Assembly (NCBI GenBank): GCA_964441285.1
Contig: CAYTUK010000001.1
Location: 62,001-126,000 of the forward strand
Reading direction: 5' to 3'
Length of the DNA stretch: 64,000 nucleotides
DNA from: S010-25 sp964441285
GTDB taxonomy: Bacteria > Pseudomonadota > Gammaproteobacteria > SZUA-229
In this document: positions 8,926-18,700 of the stretch, piece after piece
How positions within the stretch are numbered: the stretch's first letter is position 1
Layout of the letters: every line of letters begins with the position of its first letter
Position numbers and translations under genes: made by a program
The notes under the pieces: generated by a model
Told to the model about the DNA's origin: nothing
The model's database searches: none
The model's input: only the letters and a program-made list of their open reading frames with translations

Positions 8926-9899
8926 AAGGTCCTCTGGCTGCGGGCAAGTATCTGTGTTTTGCCACTACTATTGCGGCGAATAATACTGTATACCACCAGG
9001 TTCGCTCGTCCAATAATGGCCTGAGTCCGAAGGAGAAAAATGTCACTGCTGAAAGAAATGTCACGAGTGTTTTTTATTATAGTACCGAGATGGTTAAAAG
9101 TAGTGAAATCTTTCAGATTTTTAAATGGTTTTGTTGCTCGACGTTTAATGATTGCATCAGCTAGTTGGTCAGTTAATTTTGCGGACAGAGATTTTAACAC
9201 TTCCTTGCTGGCTGTGTTGATATTGATGTTACTGGCTATATTGTTATCGGGGTAGGCGCAAATATTGTTGCGTAGGGCAGGAAGAATATGCGGATTTTCA
9301 AAGCCTTTAATCAGGCGGAGTTCGCTAATACTTTGCAGGGGGGTGTTGGCAGTACGGTAGGGGTGTGGCAGGTTCAGGTAATAACCATCTTCGGCACCGT
9401 CTGGGTTGCGCGTTACCAGATCGTCATCAATCCAGTCGAGGATGGCTTGCGTGGGAGGTTTTTTTAATCCAGCATTGGTGAATAATCGTGCAAAGCGTTC
9501 CTGCATGGTTTTATCAACACTATTTGTTTTGGTATTAAGCAGTGCATTTATATTGATGCAGGCGCTTAAATCGGTAAGTGAGCCCTGCACACTGCCGCCT
9601 TCAACAGGGAGTGGCGGCAATGCCATTGCCCAATTTTCATTTAGTGAATCAATAGTACTGCTTGCTTTATCTTTCTTTAAAATACGTTGTGACCAGTCTT
9701 CGGCTGCCGAAATGTAGTACCCGGCCTGATCGAGTGTAATCATATTAGCCGTGCGGCGTATATCGAGTTGCATCCGTGTGCTGATATTGACACTGATCGT
9801 GGTGGCGAGCGCAACAATCAGCAGGGCGGTAATAATGGCAACACCTTGTTGTCGGCGTGGTGCTGATGGTTGTTGGCGGGGGGGCGATCGTGTATTCAT
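8922..9899 (-). CDS. gspK: Type II secretion minor pseudopilin K
   Basis: The tip component of the T2SS pseudopilus. It has 325 residues with a prepilin-type leader cut after Gly19 (QQG then VAIITALLIVAL). As is typical for GspK, position +5 of the mature helix is not glutamate, unlike the other pseudopilins. The globular part contains the GspK hallmark D-L-S-A-C-I-N-I-N (about residue 108), the DWIDDDxxxR-DGAEDxYY segment and the helix-hairpin-helix-like NINTASKEVL stretch. It is within the gspI-N run. Confidence 0.94.
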   Translation of the reverse strand: MNTRSPPRQQPSAPRRQQGVAIITALLIVALATTISVNISTRMQLDIRRTANMITLDQAGYYISAAEDWSQRILKKDKASSTIDSLNENWAMALPPLPVEGGSVQGSLTDLSACININALLNTKTNSVDKTMQERFARLFTNAGLKKPPTQAILDWIDDDLVTRNPDGAEDGYYLNLPHPYRTANTPLQSISELRLIKGFENPHILPALRNNICAYPDNNIASNININTASKEVLKSLSAKLTDQLADAIIKRRATKPFKNLKDFTTFNHLGTIIKNTRDISFSSDIFLLRTQAIIGRANLVVYSIIRRNSSGKTQILARSQRTL

Positions 9900-10561
9900 T
9901 AAATTTGCACGGCATAGAGGCGGCGTATTTTACCCCAGTCGTCCAGCGTGAAGTTGATTTCAATCGCAATCAGTGTCGGTAAATTCTGCTTACTGCCGGT
10001 ATTTGATGTGCGGCTACTGTTTAATGGTGGCCATTGGTTATGCCATTGATGGTGTCGGTCATAAAAGCGCAGGGTTACTGTTTTGACCTTATCTAATAAG
10101 ATGCTTTGTCGAGGTTTTGTGCCCGGGGCTCTGTCCATAAAGGGCCATTGTAGTCGAATTAGTTTGTTATTTTGAAAGCGGTATGCCACCCGTTCCAGAC
10201 TGCTGCGTTTGAGATTCGCTGGATTTAATCGACCGCCGCGGCTGAATTCAACCAGATTATCAATGTTATTACCGGTTAATAAATACGCTCTACGTACTCC
10301 AAAAGCATCTCTAATACTGCGGTTTCGTATTTGACCGAAGTCACGGTTGAGTACGGCAACAGCGTGTTGTAGTTGTTGTAACCGATTGAGTGATCGCGTT
10401 GCTGCTTTGCTGTTGTTAATCACATTATTTAAACCACCGTATGCCATCACCGCCATAATTGCAAAGATAACGATGGCAACCAGTAATTCAAGTAAAGTAA
10501 AACCGTGCTCTGCTTTATTGGCGCGGGAAAGTTGTATTATTTTTCGCTTATCTTGTTGCAT
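9899..10561 (-). CDS. gspJ: Type II secretion minor pseudopilin J
   Basis: A minor pseudopilin that forms the tip complex with GspI and GspK. The 220-residue precursor has a leader cleaved after Gly20 (AEHG then FTLLELLVAI), with the conserved Glu at mature position 5 and a long hydrophobic helix. The downstream LNRLQQLQHAVAVLNRDFGQI matches the GspJ pattern (RDxxQ after the helix). It overlaps gspI by 14 bases and gspK by 1. Confidence 0.94.
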   Translation of the reverse strand: MQQDKRKIIQLSRANKAEHGFTLLELLVAIVIFAIMAVMAYGGLNNVINNSKAATRSLNRLQQLQHAVAVLNRDFGQIRNRSIRDAFGVRRAYLLTGNNIDNLVEFSRGGRLNPANLKRSSLERVAYRFQNNKLIRLQWPFMDRAPGTKPRQSILLDKVKTVTLRFYDRHHQWHNQWPPLNSSRTSNTGSKQNLPTLIAIEINFTLDDWGKIRRLYAVQI

Positions 10562-10913
10562 AACCGATCAGGTGGGTAAGATTCTGGTTATGATTTTTAT
10601 CTGCAAAAACAACAAATTTAACCTGACGGGCATCTTTATCTGCAGTGGCTTTCGTAGTGCGTATCCAGTACCAGGTTTTATTGGCCATGTTAGCCGAGCC
10701 TTTTTTATCACCCAGCTCAGGGAATGTTTTATTAATCTGAATTTCAGTCATCGCATTCATTGCTACCCAGTGTGCCAGGGTTTTTTGTTTCAGATACCCA
10801 ACATTCCGAGCCTGAGTACCAGAAGTGCTGAGTAATGCACTCAGCGCAATGGCAATGATTACCAGTGCAACCATTACTTCGATGAGGGTGAAACCTTTAT
10901 TGTATGTGATCAC
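10548..10913 (-). CDS. gspI: Type II secretion minor pseudopilin I
   Basis: A minor pseudopilin that initiates the tip complex. The 121-residue precursor has a short leader cleaved after Gly7 (NKG then FTLIEVMVAL), Glu12 at mature position 5, and the GspI segment LAHWVAMNAMTEIQI around residues 46-60. It is the first gene of this gsp segment, although gspI normally follows gspH. Here gspH lies 21 kb away on the same strand, and the intervening plus-strand block separates them. The segment must therefore have its own promoter in 10914-11273. Confidence 0.93.
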   Translation of the reverse strand: MITYNKGFTLIEVMVALVIIAIALSALLSTSGTQARNVGYLKQKTLAHWVAMNAMTEIQINKTFPELGDKKGSANMANKTWYWIRTTKATADKDARQVKFVVFADKNHNQNLTHLIGYATR

Positions 10914-11273
10914 TGCTGTCCTGTTAACTTTATATGTAAATATTGCCTGTCTATGTTGTATAAGGGTAGATAGTTTATGCTAATGCTGGATGTATTGACT
11001 GCTTGTCCTGAACGAAGCAATATCCTTTTTATGCGACTCAGTCGCATGTAATGAAAATTTCATACTATTGAAATAGTTCGTTCATTCCTTTGTCATCTCT
11101 CGTCACCATTATAGTCGTGCCTGAAAGTTAGTCACGGCTTTTTTATCCTGGCTTAATTATTCAGGCAGAACATTTTTTGAGTATCCACATACCACGGTGA
11201 GATGAATAATGGATTCAGCTCGGTGCTCTAAAATTTAATAAACACTGAAGTTTAAAAAAACTGGAGATATCTA
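10914..11273. other. Divergent intergenic region between gspI and the PEP-CTERM-type gene
   Basis: These 360 bases hold no gene that I can support. The region must carry promoters for gspI (leftward) and probably the rightward block. At 11031-11047 there is a tight inverted repeat, ATGCGACT then C then AGTCGCAT. At about 11005-11032 the stretch CTGAACGAAGCAATATCCTTTTTAT weakly resembles the right arm of the dispersed repeat at 46728. A clear Shine-Dalgarno (CTGGAG) precedes the ATG at 11274. Confidence 0.5.
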
Positions 11274-12074
11274 ATGAAACTAAAATATAAATTACTGGTT
11301 GCGGCTATTTCACTGGCAGCTTCAACGCAAGCTTCGGCATTAATTGCTTCACCTCAGGATGGTTTGGGGAATGGCGAAGCAATTTTTGCAATCTGGGATC
11401 CAGTTACATTAAATTCTTACTCTCAGGATCTTGGTCTGACATGGAATCAGTACAAACCTAATCTGACCAATGCGGCTTATACTTTTTCTGCTTCGATTAA
11501 TAAGAAAGTTTATAACGCAGCGTTTGCTAAGTCTAATCCAGCAAACTTAGTCTGGAATGTGAGCGTGGCAAACAATGTCCGACCTGATTGGAGTAATCTT
11601 TATGACTACGGCGTTATTGGTACAGATAAAGTGCCTTTCCGACTGAATAATGGTGCAGTCCTACAGGCAATATCAATACAGGACCAAATGGCAACGGCAC
11701 AGAAGAAAGTGGTAAATGGATATGCTGTTAATGATAGAAATCCAGCAGATAATTTTGCCAAACACGGTACCGTAGCTAATGGTGCCTATGCTGGTGAAGG
11801 CCGTTTATGGAGCTGGAACTGGGCTAGTAGTAATGGGGTAAATAATAGTGCATCCATCGGTGACACAATGGGTTTTTACTATGAGAAGATAAATCCTGTT
11901 ACTACGATGATGTTTCCTTCTTTTGTTACAAAAGCAGCCGGTGACTGGGCCTTTAATGGTAAGGCTCTTTCTTATGCTGCCCCCGTGTCTGCCGTACCTG
12001 TGCCTGCGGCTATCTGGTTAATGGGCTCAGGCTTAATTGGTCTGGTCGGTATCGCACGTCGCAAAAAAGCGTAG
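11274..12074 (+). CDS. Secreted protein with PEP-CTERM-type sorting signal (VPxPAA variant)
   Basis: A 266-residue protein with a Sec signal (cleavage after ASA, about residue 23). The C-terminus has the tripartite PEP-CTERM layout: a VPVPAAIW motif (about residues 242-249), a hydrophobic helix GSGLIGLVGIA, and a basic RRKKA tail. Such tails are recognised by exosortase/EpsH systems, which link proteins to exopolysaccharide-related surface display. The body has no domain I recognise. CTGGAG at a good distance supports the ATG. It is the first gene of the plus-strand block inserted in the gsp operon. The exosortase itself is not in this window. Confidence 0.75.
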   Translation: MKLKYKLLVAAISLAASTQASALIASPQDGLGNGEAIFAIWDPVTLNSYSQDLGLTWNQYKPNLTNAAYTFSASINKKVYNAAFAKSNPANLVWNVSVANNVRPDWSNLYDYGVIGTDKVPFRLNNGAVLQAISIQDQMATAQKKVVNGYAVNDRNPADNFAKHGTVANGAYAGEGRLWSWNWASSNGVNNSASIGDTMGFYYEKINPVTTMMFPSFVTKAAGDWAFNGKALSYAAPVSAVPVPAAIWLMGSGLIGLVGIARRKKA

Positions 12075-12153
12075 CCATAATTAGTGGTTAATTATTAGCA
12101 GTAATTATTCATCACTATTTTATTAATGAAATATATTATTAAGGCATGAAGCA

Positions 12154-13593
12154 ATGAAATTAAAAAACATGAAACTAAAACAGCTGAGTATCGCCTGTGC
12201 AACAGCACTGTTATCCTCTCAGGCAATGGCCTGGGGACCAACAGTTGTGCCTGATCAGACAATATCGATATCAGGCTCATCCGCTCAGGATAAAGCAGTA
12301 AAAGCATTGGTTGGCAGTTTATGTGTCTCCGGTACACTGGATACCTTTAAAGATACGGCAAACCCGCTTAAAAAAGGCAAGGGTTATACGTCTTATTTCT
12401 GCACTATCGATTCAACACAGGTTGCTGGCATGAGCGCCAATAAAAAAGTATTGATAAATAAACGCTCAGCTGGTGGTTCGGGTGAAGGTGTTCAGCCTGT
12501 GGCTGATGCGACACCAATAGAAACCATGAACATCAATAATGGTAACTGTATTGATAATGGTAATCGTACCTGGGGTTGTAGCATTGCCGGTGGCACTACA
12601 ACGGGTAACTTGGTTATGCGTATGCCTGATGCGGGTATTTCCGATGTTGAGCCAGCAATGTTCACCGGTCCAAATGTGCCTGCAGGGAGTACCGCAGTAA
12701 CACCAGCACAGGTGGGTAGAATGGATATCAGTACCATGAATGCGGTCGTTTTTGGGGTACCAGTAACAACCAATCTGTACCGGGCATTACAGATTGCAGA
12801 AGGTTTTAATCCAGCACTGGATAATGAAGCTAATATGCCTTCATTAAGTTCAGCCCAGATCAATGGTTTGATTACTGGTGGTCTATCCAAATGGAATCAG
12901 TTGGTAATAAATGGCACACCGCTTACCGCCTATCCCGGTGTGACTCCACCAGCTATGGATGTTATCGGTTCTTTTAGTAATCCACTGGTGCATTACTGTC
13001 GCCGTGTTCCGGGCTCTGGCACACAGGCACAAATGAATGCTATTTTTGCAAACACACCTTGTGCAGCGGGTGTTAAGCAGCCCTTGCGTGCACCGGGTAA
13101 TCCATTAAGTGGTCCACTGGTACAGGAGAATGCTGGCTCAGGTGATATGACTGTGTGTTTGCGTGACAACAACACGGCAAACAAATGGGCCATTGGTATT
13201 CAGGGACTTGAAAAGTCGGATGCTTCTTTCCGGTTTATAAAAATAGATGGTGTTGCACCAACAATTAAAAATGTTGCTGACAACAAGTACAAAGATTGGG
13301 TAGAAACCTCTATGCAGTGGCGTAATGCTGTTAATAATGGTCCATCCGGCGATACACTGGCAATTTTAAAAACAATTGCCAGTGATGCAAGCGCACCGGC
13401 AACGATTAATGTGTTAAATCAGAAGTTTGTCCATGGTTTTGGTGTTGGCGCATTCCTCGCGTTGAATACGAATGGTTATACTCCTTCCTATCCATTTAAT
13501 CCTGTCAACCCGGTCACTACTGCAACACATGCCCCTTTAGGTACACCCAATACCTGTAACCGGCCAGTTGTTAATGTTAAAAGTGAGTTGTAA
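12154..13593 (+). CDS. Secreted PstS-like (type 2 periplasmic-binding-fold) protein
   Basis: A 479-residue protein with a Sec signal (cleavage after AMA, about residue 26). The mature start ISISGSSAQDKAV resembles the I-x-G-S-[GS] strand of phosphate-binding PstS-type proteins, and VPGSGTQAQMNA around residue 287 resembles the R-x-x-x-S-G-T ligand loop of that family. It has several cysteines, unlike classical PstS. No pst permease genes are nearby, and the neighbours are a PEP-CTERM-type protein and a TPS pair. It may bind a ligand at the surface or have been recruited to the secretion cluster. The function is not established. Confidence 0.6.
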   Translation: MKLKNMKLKQLSIACATALLSSQAMAWGPTVVPDQTISISGSSAQDKAVKALVGSLCVSGTLDTFKDTANPLKKGKGYTSYFCTIDSTQVAGMSANKKVLINKRSAGGSGEGVQPVADATPIETMNINNGNCIDNGNRTWGCSIAGGTTTGNLVMRMPDAGISDVEPAMFTGPNVPAGSTAVTPAQVGRMDISTMNAVVFGVPVTTNLYRALQIAEGFNPALDNEANMPSLSSAQINGLITGGLSKWNQLVINGTPLTAYPGVTPPAMDVIGSFSNPLVHYCRRVPGSGTQAQMNAIFANTPCAAGVKQPLRAPGNPLSGPLVQENAGSGDMTVCLRDNNTANKWAIGIQGLEKSDASFRFIKIDGVAPTIKNVADNKYKDWVETSMQWRNAVNNGPSGDTLAILKTIASDASAPATINVLNQKFVHGFGVGAFLALNTNGYTPSYPFNPVNPVTTATHAPLGTPNTCNRPVVNVKSEL

Positions 13594-13656
13594 TTAACCG
13601 CTTGTAATTTAGTCTTTACAAGCGGCAGTAATACTGCAGTGCAATGCTGCCAAGTC

Positions 13657-13706
13657 ATATAGAAACGAGCCGGTAATTACCGGCTCGTTTCTATATTTTT
13701 TATTTG
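13657..13706 (+). terminator. Strong rho-independent terminator with perfect 40-bp palindrome
   Basis: Positions 13657-13676 and 13677-13696 are exact reverse complements (arms ATATAGAAACGAGCCGGTAA), followed by TTTTTTATTT. It lies 63 bases after the PstS-like gene and would separate that transcript from the TPS transporter gene. A second, weaker hairpin (CCGCTTGTAA/TTACAAGCGG, 13599-13626) lies just upstream. Confidence 0.85.
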
Positions 13707-13837
13707 TAGCCTGGATTGGGTAAATAATGTTACGGAGATATAAAAGGAATATGAATATTTCATGACAATCGCTATTCCAATCTTTTACCTTATTTTTAGT
13801 CTCGGTATCATACACATCTTTATATCTGCATCCATCT

Positions 13838-15517
13838 ATGGTGTTTATTTTGTTTATCCATTTGATAAAATTTTTTATTGCTATTTGCTTTGTCATTATC
13901 GTGATTACAATTCCCGTGGTGGCACAGCGTGGTCATATTGGTACAGGGAAGACAACGGATAAAATGGCAGCAAGTAATAATAAAAAGATGAATACTGTAG
14001 TGCAAAAAAAAACCGTAACATTTAATGTCTGGGAGTACCGTGTTTCAGGTAACACGCTCCTGTCGGAAGAAAAGATTGAGCGTACTTTAATGCCTTTTCT
14101 GGGGCCAGATAAGCCAACCAAAGTTGTTAGTAATGCCGCTGATGCACTGGAACATTTATACAAAAAAAATGGTTACCCAGCTGTATTTGTTGATATACCA
14201 GAGCAAAAGGTTATTGCTGGTGTTGTGCGTCTGCAAATAAAAGAAGGAAAGATAGATCGCTTTCGAATAACGGGAGCAGATTACTTTACGCTAAGCAGTA
14301 TTGCGAAGGAAGTTCCATCATTGCAGGCAGGTCAAAGTATTCATATGCCTTCCGTCCAGGCAGATATACAGCGCCTTCACAGTTATACAACCGATCTTCA
14401 GGCAGTGCCTATTCTTAAAGCGGGTAAGTTGCCTGGTACGATGGAAGTTGATTTGCGGGTTAAAGACAGACTGCCATTGCATGGTAGTCTGGAGTTAAAT
14501 AATCACTACAGTGGAAATACAACGAAAACACGTCTGGAAGGTTCTATTGCGTATGATAATTTATGGCAGAAGTTCCATCGCTTTAAGTTAACCGTTCAGG
14601 TTAGCCCAGAAAACACTAGTGAAGTTCATGTGCTGGTTGCCAACTATATTTTACCGGTTAATGATGGCAGAAATCGACTGGCAATGTATGTTGTTAAATC
14701 TGGGAGCAATATTGCAGCAGTGGGTGGTTTATCGGTGATTGGAAAAGGTAATATATATGGAGTGCGTTATGTCGTTCCGATAAAAAATTCAACATCATGG
14801 TTGCATTCAATCACACTGGGTCTGGATTATAAAGACGTTGAGGACATTGTTGATTTTCGCGGCAGTGGAACGTTAAAAACACCCATTCAATACTGGGTTG
14901 CCAGTACTTCATATTCTGCAACTTCACTGGCTGAAAAGTCTACTATGCAGTATAGCGCTGAAATTAATTTTGGTTTGCGTGGGGTAAATGGTAGTCAGCA
15001 GTTCGAGAATAAGCGCTTTAAGGCAAATCCTGATTTTATTTATTTTCGTGGCGGCATTCAACGTATTGATTTATTGTCGCACAAAATAAATCTTAAAAGT
15101 AATATAAAAATACAACTCAGCGCTTCACCTTTAATCAGTAATGAACAGTTTACTGCTGGTGGTTATTTGAGTGTACGTGGTTATTTGGAATCACAAATTC
15201 TGGGTGATCGCGGCGTGTCGGCAGGTATTGAAATACTCTCACCAAAGCTCTTTCATCATGACATGGGTGCTTATGGCATTCGATTACTGGCTTTCATCGA
15301 GGGGGCGACAACATCCATTGTTGAGCCACTTCCCGGACAGATTAGTCGTAATGAGCTTGCCAGCACAGGTATCGGCTTACGTGTAACAGAATTGAAATAT
15401 CTAAGTCTTAAAATGGATTTTGCTTACCCTCTACATGATGCTGGTGATGTGGGGTCGGGAACGCTTGTTAAGAAAGGTGATAGCCGTATTGTTTTTAGTC
15501 TGGGCTATGCATTTTAA
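13838..15517 (+). CDS. Two-partner secretion outer-membrane transporter (TpsB, ShlB/FhaC family)
   Basis: Predicted to export the giant exoprotein encoded just downstream across the outer membrane. The 559-residue product has an N-terminal signal (hydrophobic residues about 10-27, cleavage near VVAQ). A POTRA-type region follows (YRVSGNTLLSEEKIERTL at about 67-84, then QLKEGKI-like LQIKEGKIDRFRITGA), and then a C-terminal 16-strand barrel. The barrel includes AGGYLSVRGYLE near residue 442, the VRGY motif of the plug-contacting loop in Omp85/TpsB proteins, and it ends in an aromatic strand (SLGYAF). An apparent regulatory or repeat region lies between it and tpsA. Confidence 0.88.
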   Translation: MVFILFIHLIKFFIAICFVIIVITIPVVAQRGHIGTGKTTDKMAASNNKKMNTVVQKKTVTFNVWEYRVSGNTLLSEEKIERTLMPFLGPDKPTKVVSNAADALEHLYKKNGYPAVFVDIPEQKVIAGVVRLQIKEGKIDRFRITGADYFTLSSIAKEVPSLQAGQSIHMPSVQADIQRLHSYTTDLQAVPILKAGKLPGTMEVDLRVKDRLPLHGSLELNNHYSGNTTKTRLEGSIAYDNLWQKFHRFKLTVQVSPENTSEVHVLVANYILPVNDGRNRLAMYVVKSGSNIAAVGGLSVIGKGNIYGVRYVVPIKNSTSWLHSITLGLDYKDVEDIVDFRGSGTLKTPIQYWVASTSYSATSLAEKSTMQYSAEINFGLRGVNGSQQFENKRFKANPDFIYFRGGIQRIDLLSHKINLKSNIKIQLSASPLISNEQFTAGGYLSVRGYLESQILGDRGVSAGIEILSPKLFHHDMGAYGIRLLAFIEGATTSIVEPLPGQISRNELASTGIGLRVTELKYLSLKMDFAYPLHDAGDVGSGTLVKKGDSRIVFSLGYAF

Positions 15518-15565
15518 ACAGGCCAGAAATAAAAAATATTTTTTTGTATAAATGTGATGTTGTTA

Positions 15566-15697
15566 TTACTGAAAATAATGAAAAGGCTACCCATGGTTAA
15601 AGACATGCGGTGAATACATCCATGTGGATTCGACGCTCGCATCCCTGCGGTTGACGGTCTTGAACCATGGGTAGCTTTTTCATCTGTACTGTTAGTA
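15566..15697 (+). repeat. Dispersed 132-bp inverted-repeat element, copy B
   Basis: The ends are TTACTGAAAA (left) and CTGTTAGTA (right). The stem arms at 15578-15598 and 15663-15683 are reverse complements with one mismatch over 21 bases (ATGAAAA-GCTACCCATGGTT). The core contains GAATACATCC, TTCGACGCTCGCATCCCTG and GACGGTCTTGA. The right end is 10 bases before the start codon of the giant exoprotein. The RNA stem followed by TTTTT could terminate or attenuate transcription between tpsB and tpsA. Confidence 0.85.
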
Positions 15698-15707
15698 TAT
15701 AGATTTT

Positions 15708-18700
15708 ATGACTGATAAAAAACAACAATCGAGTAAAAATATTAACGGAATAATTCATGTTCCCTATAAATATACGCGTGTGCAGAGAATATATCATAAG
15801 CGTACATTGGTTATGGCGCTATCGCTTGTTCTCTACCACGCTAATGTATCTGCCGTTTTACCTGTGCCGAGTGCTAATTTTATTCATGCTGGGGAGGGGT
15901 TGGCAGTGATGCAGTCAGACGGCGTTAATATGGTGATTAAGCAGCAGTCAGATCGTGCCATATTTAACTGGAATAAATTTAATGTTGGTCGCGATAACTC
16001 AGTTACCTTTAAACAGCCGAGAAGAAGTTCGGTTGCGCTTAATCGCATTCTTGGTGATGTCAATGCAAGTCAGATAATGGGCGCATTAAAAGCAAATGGT
16101 CGCGTTTATTTATATAACCAGAATGGTATTATTTTTGGGAAAAATTCACGCGTTAATGTCGGTTCGCTGGTTGCAACAACATTAAATATTGATACCAGCC
16201 AATTCTTTAAATCTGCACTGACTAATGCAATTGAAAATAAGAAAGCTGCGTTTTTTGATATTACAGGTAGCAATACGGGTGAAATTAAAATACAGCCAGG
16301 CGCGGTAATTAATGCAACGAATCCTGCTGGTGGGCGTATTTTGATTATTGCATCAAAAATTATAAATGCGGGACAACTAAGTTCACCTGATGGCCAAACT
16401 GTACTGGCTGCAAGTTCTGACAAAGTTTATCTGGCGGCTTCAGATAAAGATCCGAGTTTACGCGGGCTGTTGGTAGAGGTAAAGACTGGCGGCAGTGTAA
16501 CGAATCTTGGGCGTATTCTGGCTGCACGAGGAAATATATCATTGATTGGTCTAGCAGTGAATCAGTCGGGTTATGTACGTGCGACGACATCAGTTAATAA
16601 AAATGGTTCTATACGATTACTGGCGCGTGATAACGCGGTTCTTAAAACTGAGAAGAATATTGGTGCCTCTGATCTACAGGCAATTGGCGTAACTAAACAA
16701 CCTACTGCTGGAAATCTTGCTGTGGCGAAAAGAGGAGGTAGCGTTATTCTAGGCAGGGGTAGTGTAACCGAAATTGTCGCCGATAATGATACAAAAAATG
16801 TTGCACCGGATGCACAGAAACAGTTGCAGTCAAAAGTGGAAATTGTTGGCAAGAGCGTCTGGATTCAGCGTGATGCGTCTATTATTGCGCCCTCGGGTAA
16901 TGTTGAAATTAATGCCACTGCTACGCCGGCTGACCCGACAAATAATACAGTCAGCAAGGCTAGCTATGTGTATCTGGATAAAGGAAGTGTGATCAATGTT
17001 TCTGGTACCCGTAAAACGGTGCTACCAATGGCACGTAATTCACTGGCAGTGGAGGTGCGTTCAAATGAACTGGCCGGTTCACCGCTGCAACGTAATGGTG
17101 TTTTAAAAGGACAGACTGTTTATGTTGATCTAAGAAAAAGCACTCGGATTATTGATGATAGTGGCGCACGAGAAAATATTCAGAAGACGGTAATAGAAAG
17201 ACTGTCCAGAGGTGGCCAGATAAACATTCATTCCGATGGTGATGTTGTGCAGCAGAAAGGTTCATTGATGGACGTTTCTGGCGGTAAAATTACTTATATA
17301 TCGGGTTTCATTAAGGAGACTCAGCTAATATCGAATATGCGTGTTTTCAGCTTGAGTCAGGCCAATAAAAACCGTAGATATGATGCCATACTGGGTGTCG
17401 AAACAAAGCCGCATCCGCGCTGGGCGGTTACTGAGACTTTTAGAAACTTTTCAGGTTTATCCAGCGGTACTTTTGTGAAAGGTTTTGTTGCTGGCCATAG
17501 TGCTGGTGCTGTCAATATTCGTGCGGCCTCAGTCTTGCTGACAGAAAACGGTATTAAGGCTGGAGCTATCGTTGGACCCTTTCAGCGAGGCTCATCAAAA
17601 CGTCCTTTCAATGGAGCGCTTAATGTTGATCTACGTACAAAAATTGGCACGGCTCAGGGCGTTAGTTTTCTGCCCCAGTCACTGGTTGATAAGGTAATCG
17701 GTACACAGGTTAAAGCGCCTGATCCAGTAACATTTCAGCGTAGCACTATAACCGGTGATCTGGTTTTACCTGATACTTATTTATCAAACAGTCGACTGGG
17801 TGTACTCAAAATCGACACTAATGGCATGATCATTATTAATAAAAATGCGGCCATTAATGGTTATCAAGGGGCCAGCATTGATTTGACCGGTTCTGGCATA
17901 ACCCTGAATGGTCGCATTATTAGCCATGCAGGTAATGTGCTGTTGAATGCAGTTCCGATTAAGGCTAGTGGTATTATCCGTGCCGATATAACGGTGGGTG
18001 ATAATGCAGTGATTGATACATCTGCTTACTGGGTGAATGACAGTGAAACCAGTCTTCGGCCCGACATCAGCACGCCACGATTAATCAATGGTGGCAATAT
18101 CAGCTTCTGGGCAAAAGGCAATGTGGTCTTACAAAAAGGCTCTTTTTTGAATGCATCAGGAAGTGCATGGTTAGATGCTAATAAAAAATTAACTGCTGGC
18201 AAGGGTGGCGACATTACGCTGATAGCGAATGCGATAAATGGGTCTTCAATTGTGTTGAATGCCAAGTTAGAGAGTTATGGCCTGTATCAGGGTGGTAAGT
18301 TGAGTATCGACACTTCATCTATTCTGCTTAAAGACAGTTTGTCCTCAGCAACTTCACTGCATCAATTAGTGTTGGGTTCTCAGTTTTTTGAAAGCGGCGG
18401 TTTCAGTCAATATGCCCTTACGGCAAACGCCGGCAATTTTATTGTTGATACAACGCTTCAACCGCAGATAAAAAACCTTCAATTTATGACGCATAACCTG
18501 TTAACAGTGGGCGCTTCACCGGCCTTGAACGATCTGATTCTGCGTGCACCAACGGGGACACCTTTTCGCGACTTAACCCGTGTTGTGGTGTTACCGGAGT
18601 TCTTGCGTCATCCGGTTACGCTGGCATTTAATCTCATACAAACATCAACGCAGAGTAAGTTTAATCTGGCAATGGCTAAAACCGCATCGATATGGCTGGA

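Noticed and set aside
13609..13896. Minus-strand 95-codon frame between the PstS-like gene and tpsB
   Set aside because: It spans a perfect terminator palindrome and the tpsB start, with no recognisable protein features.
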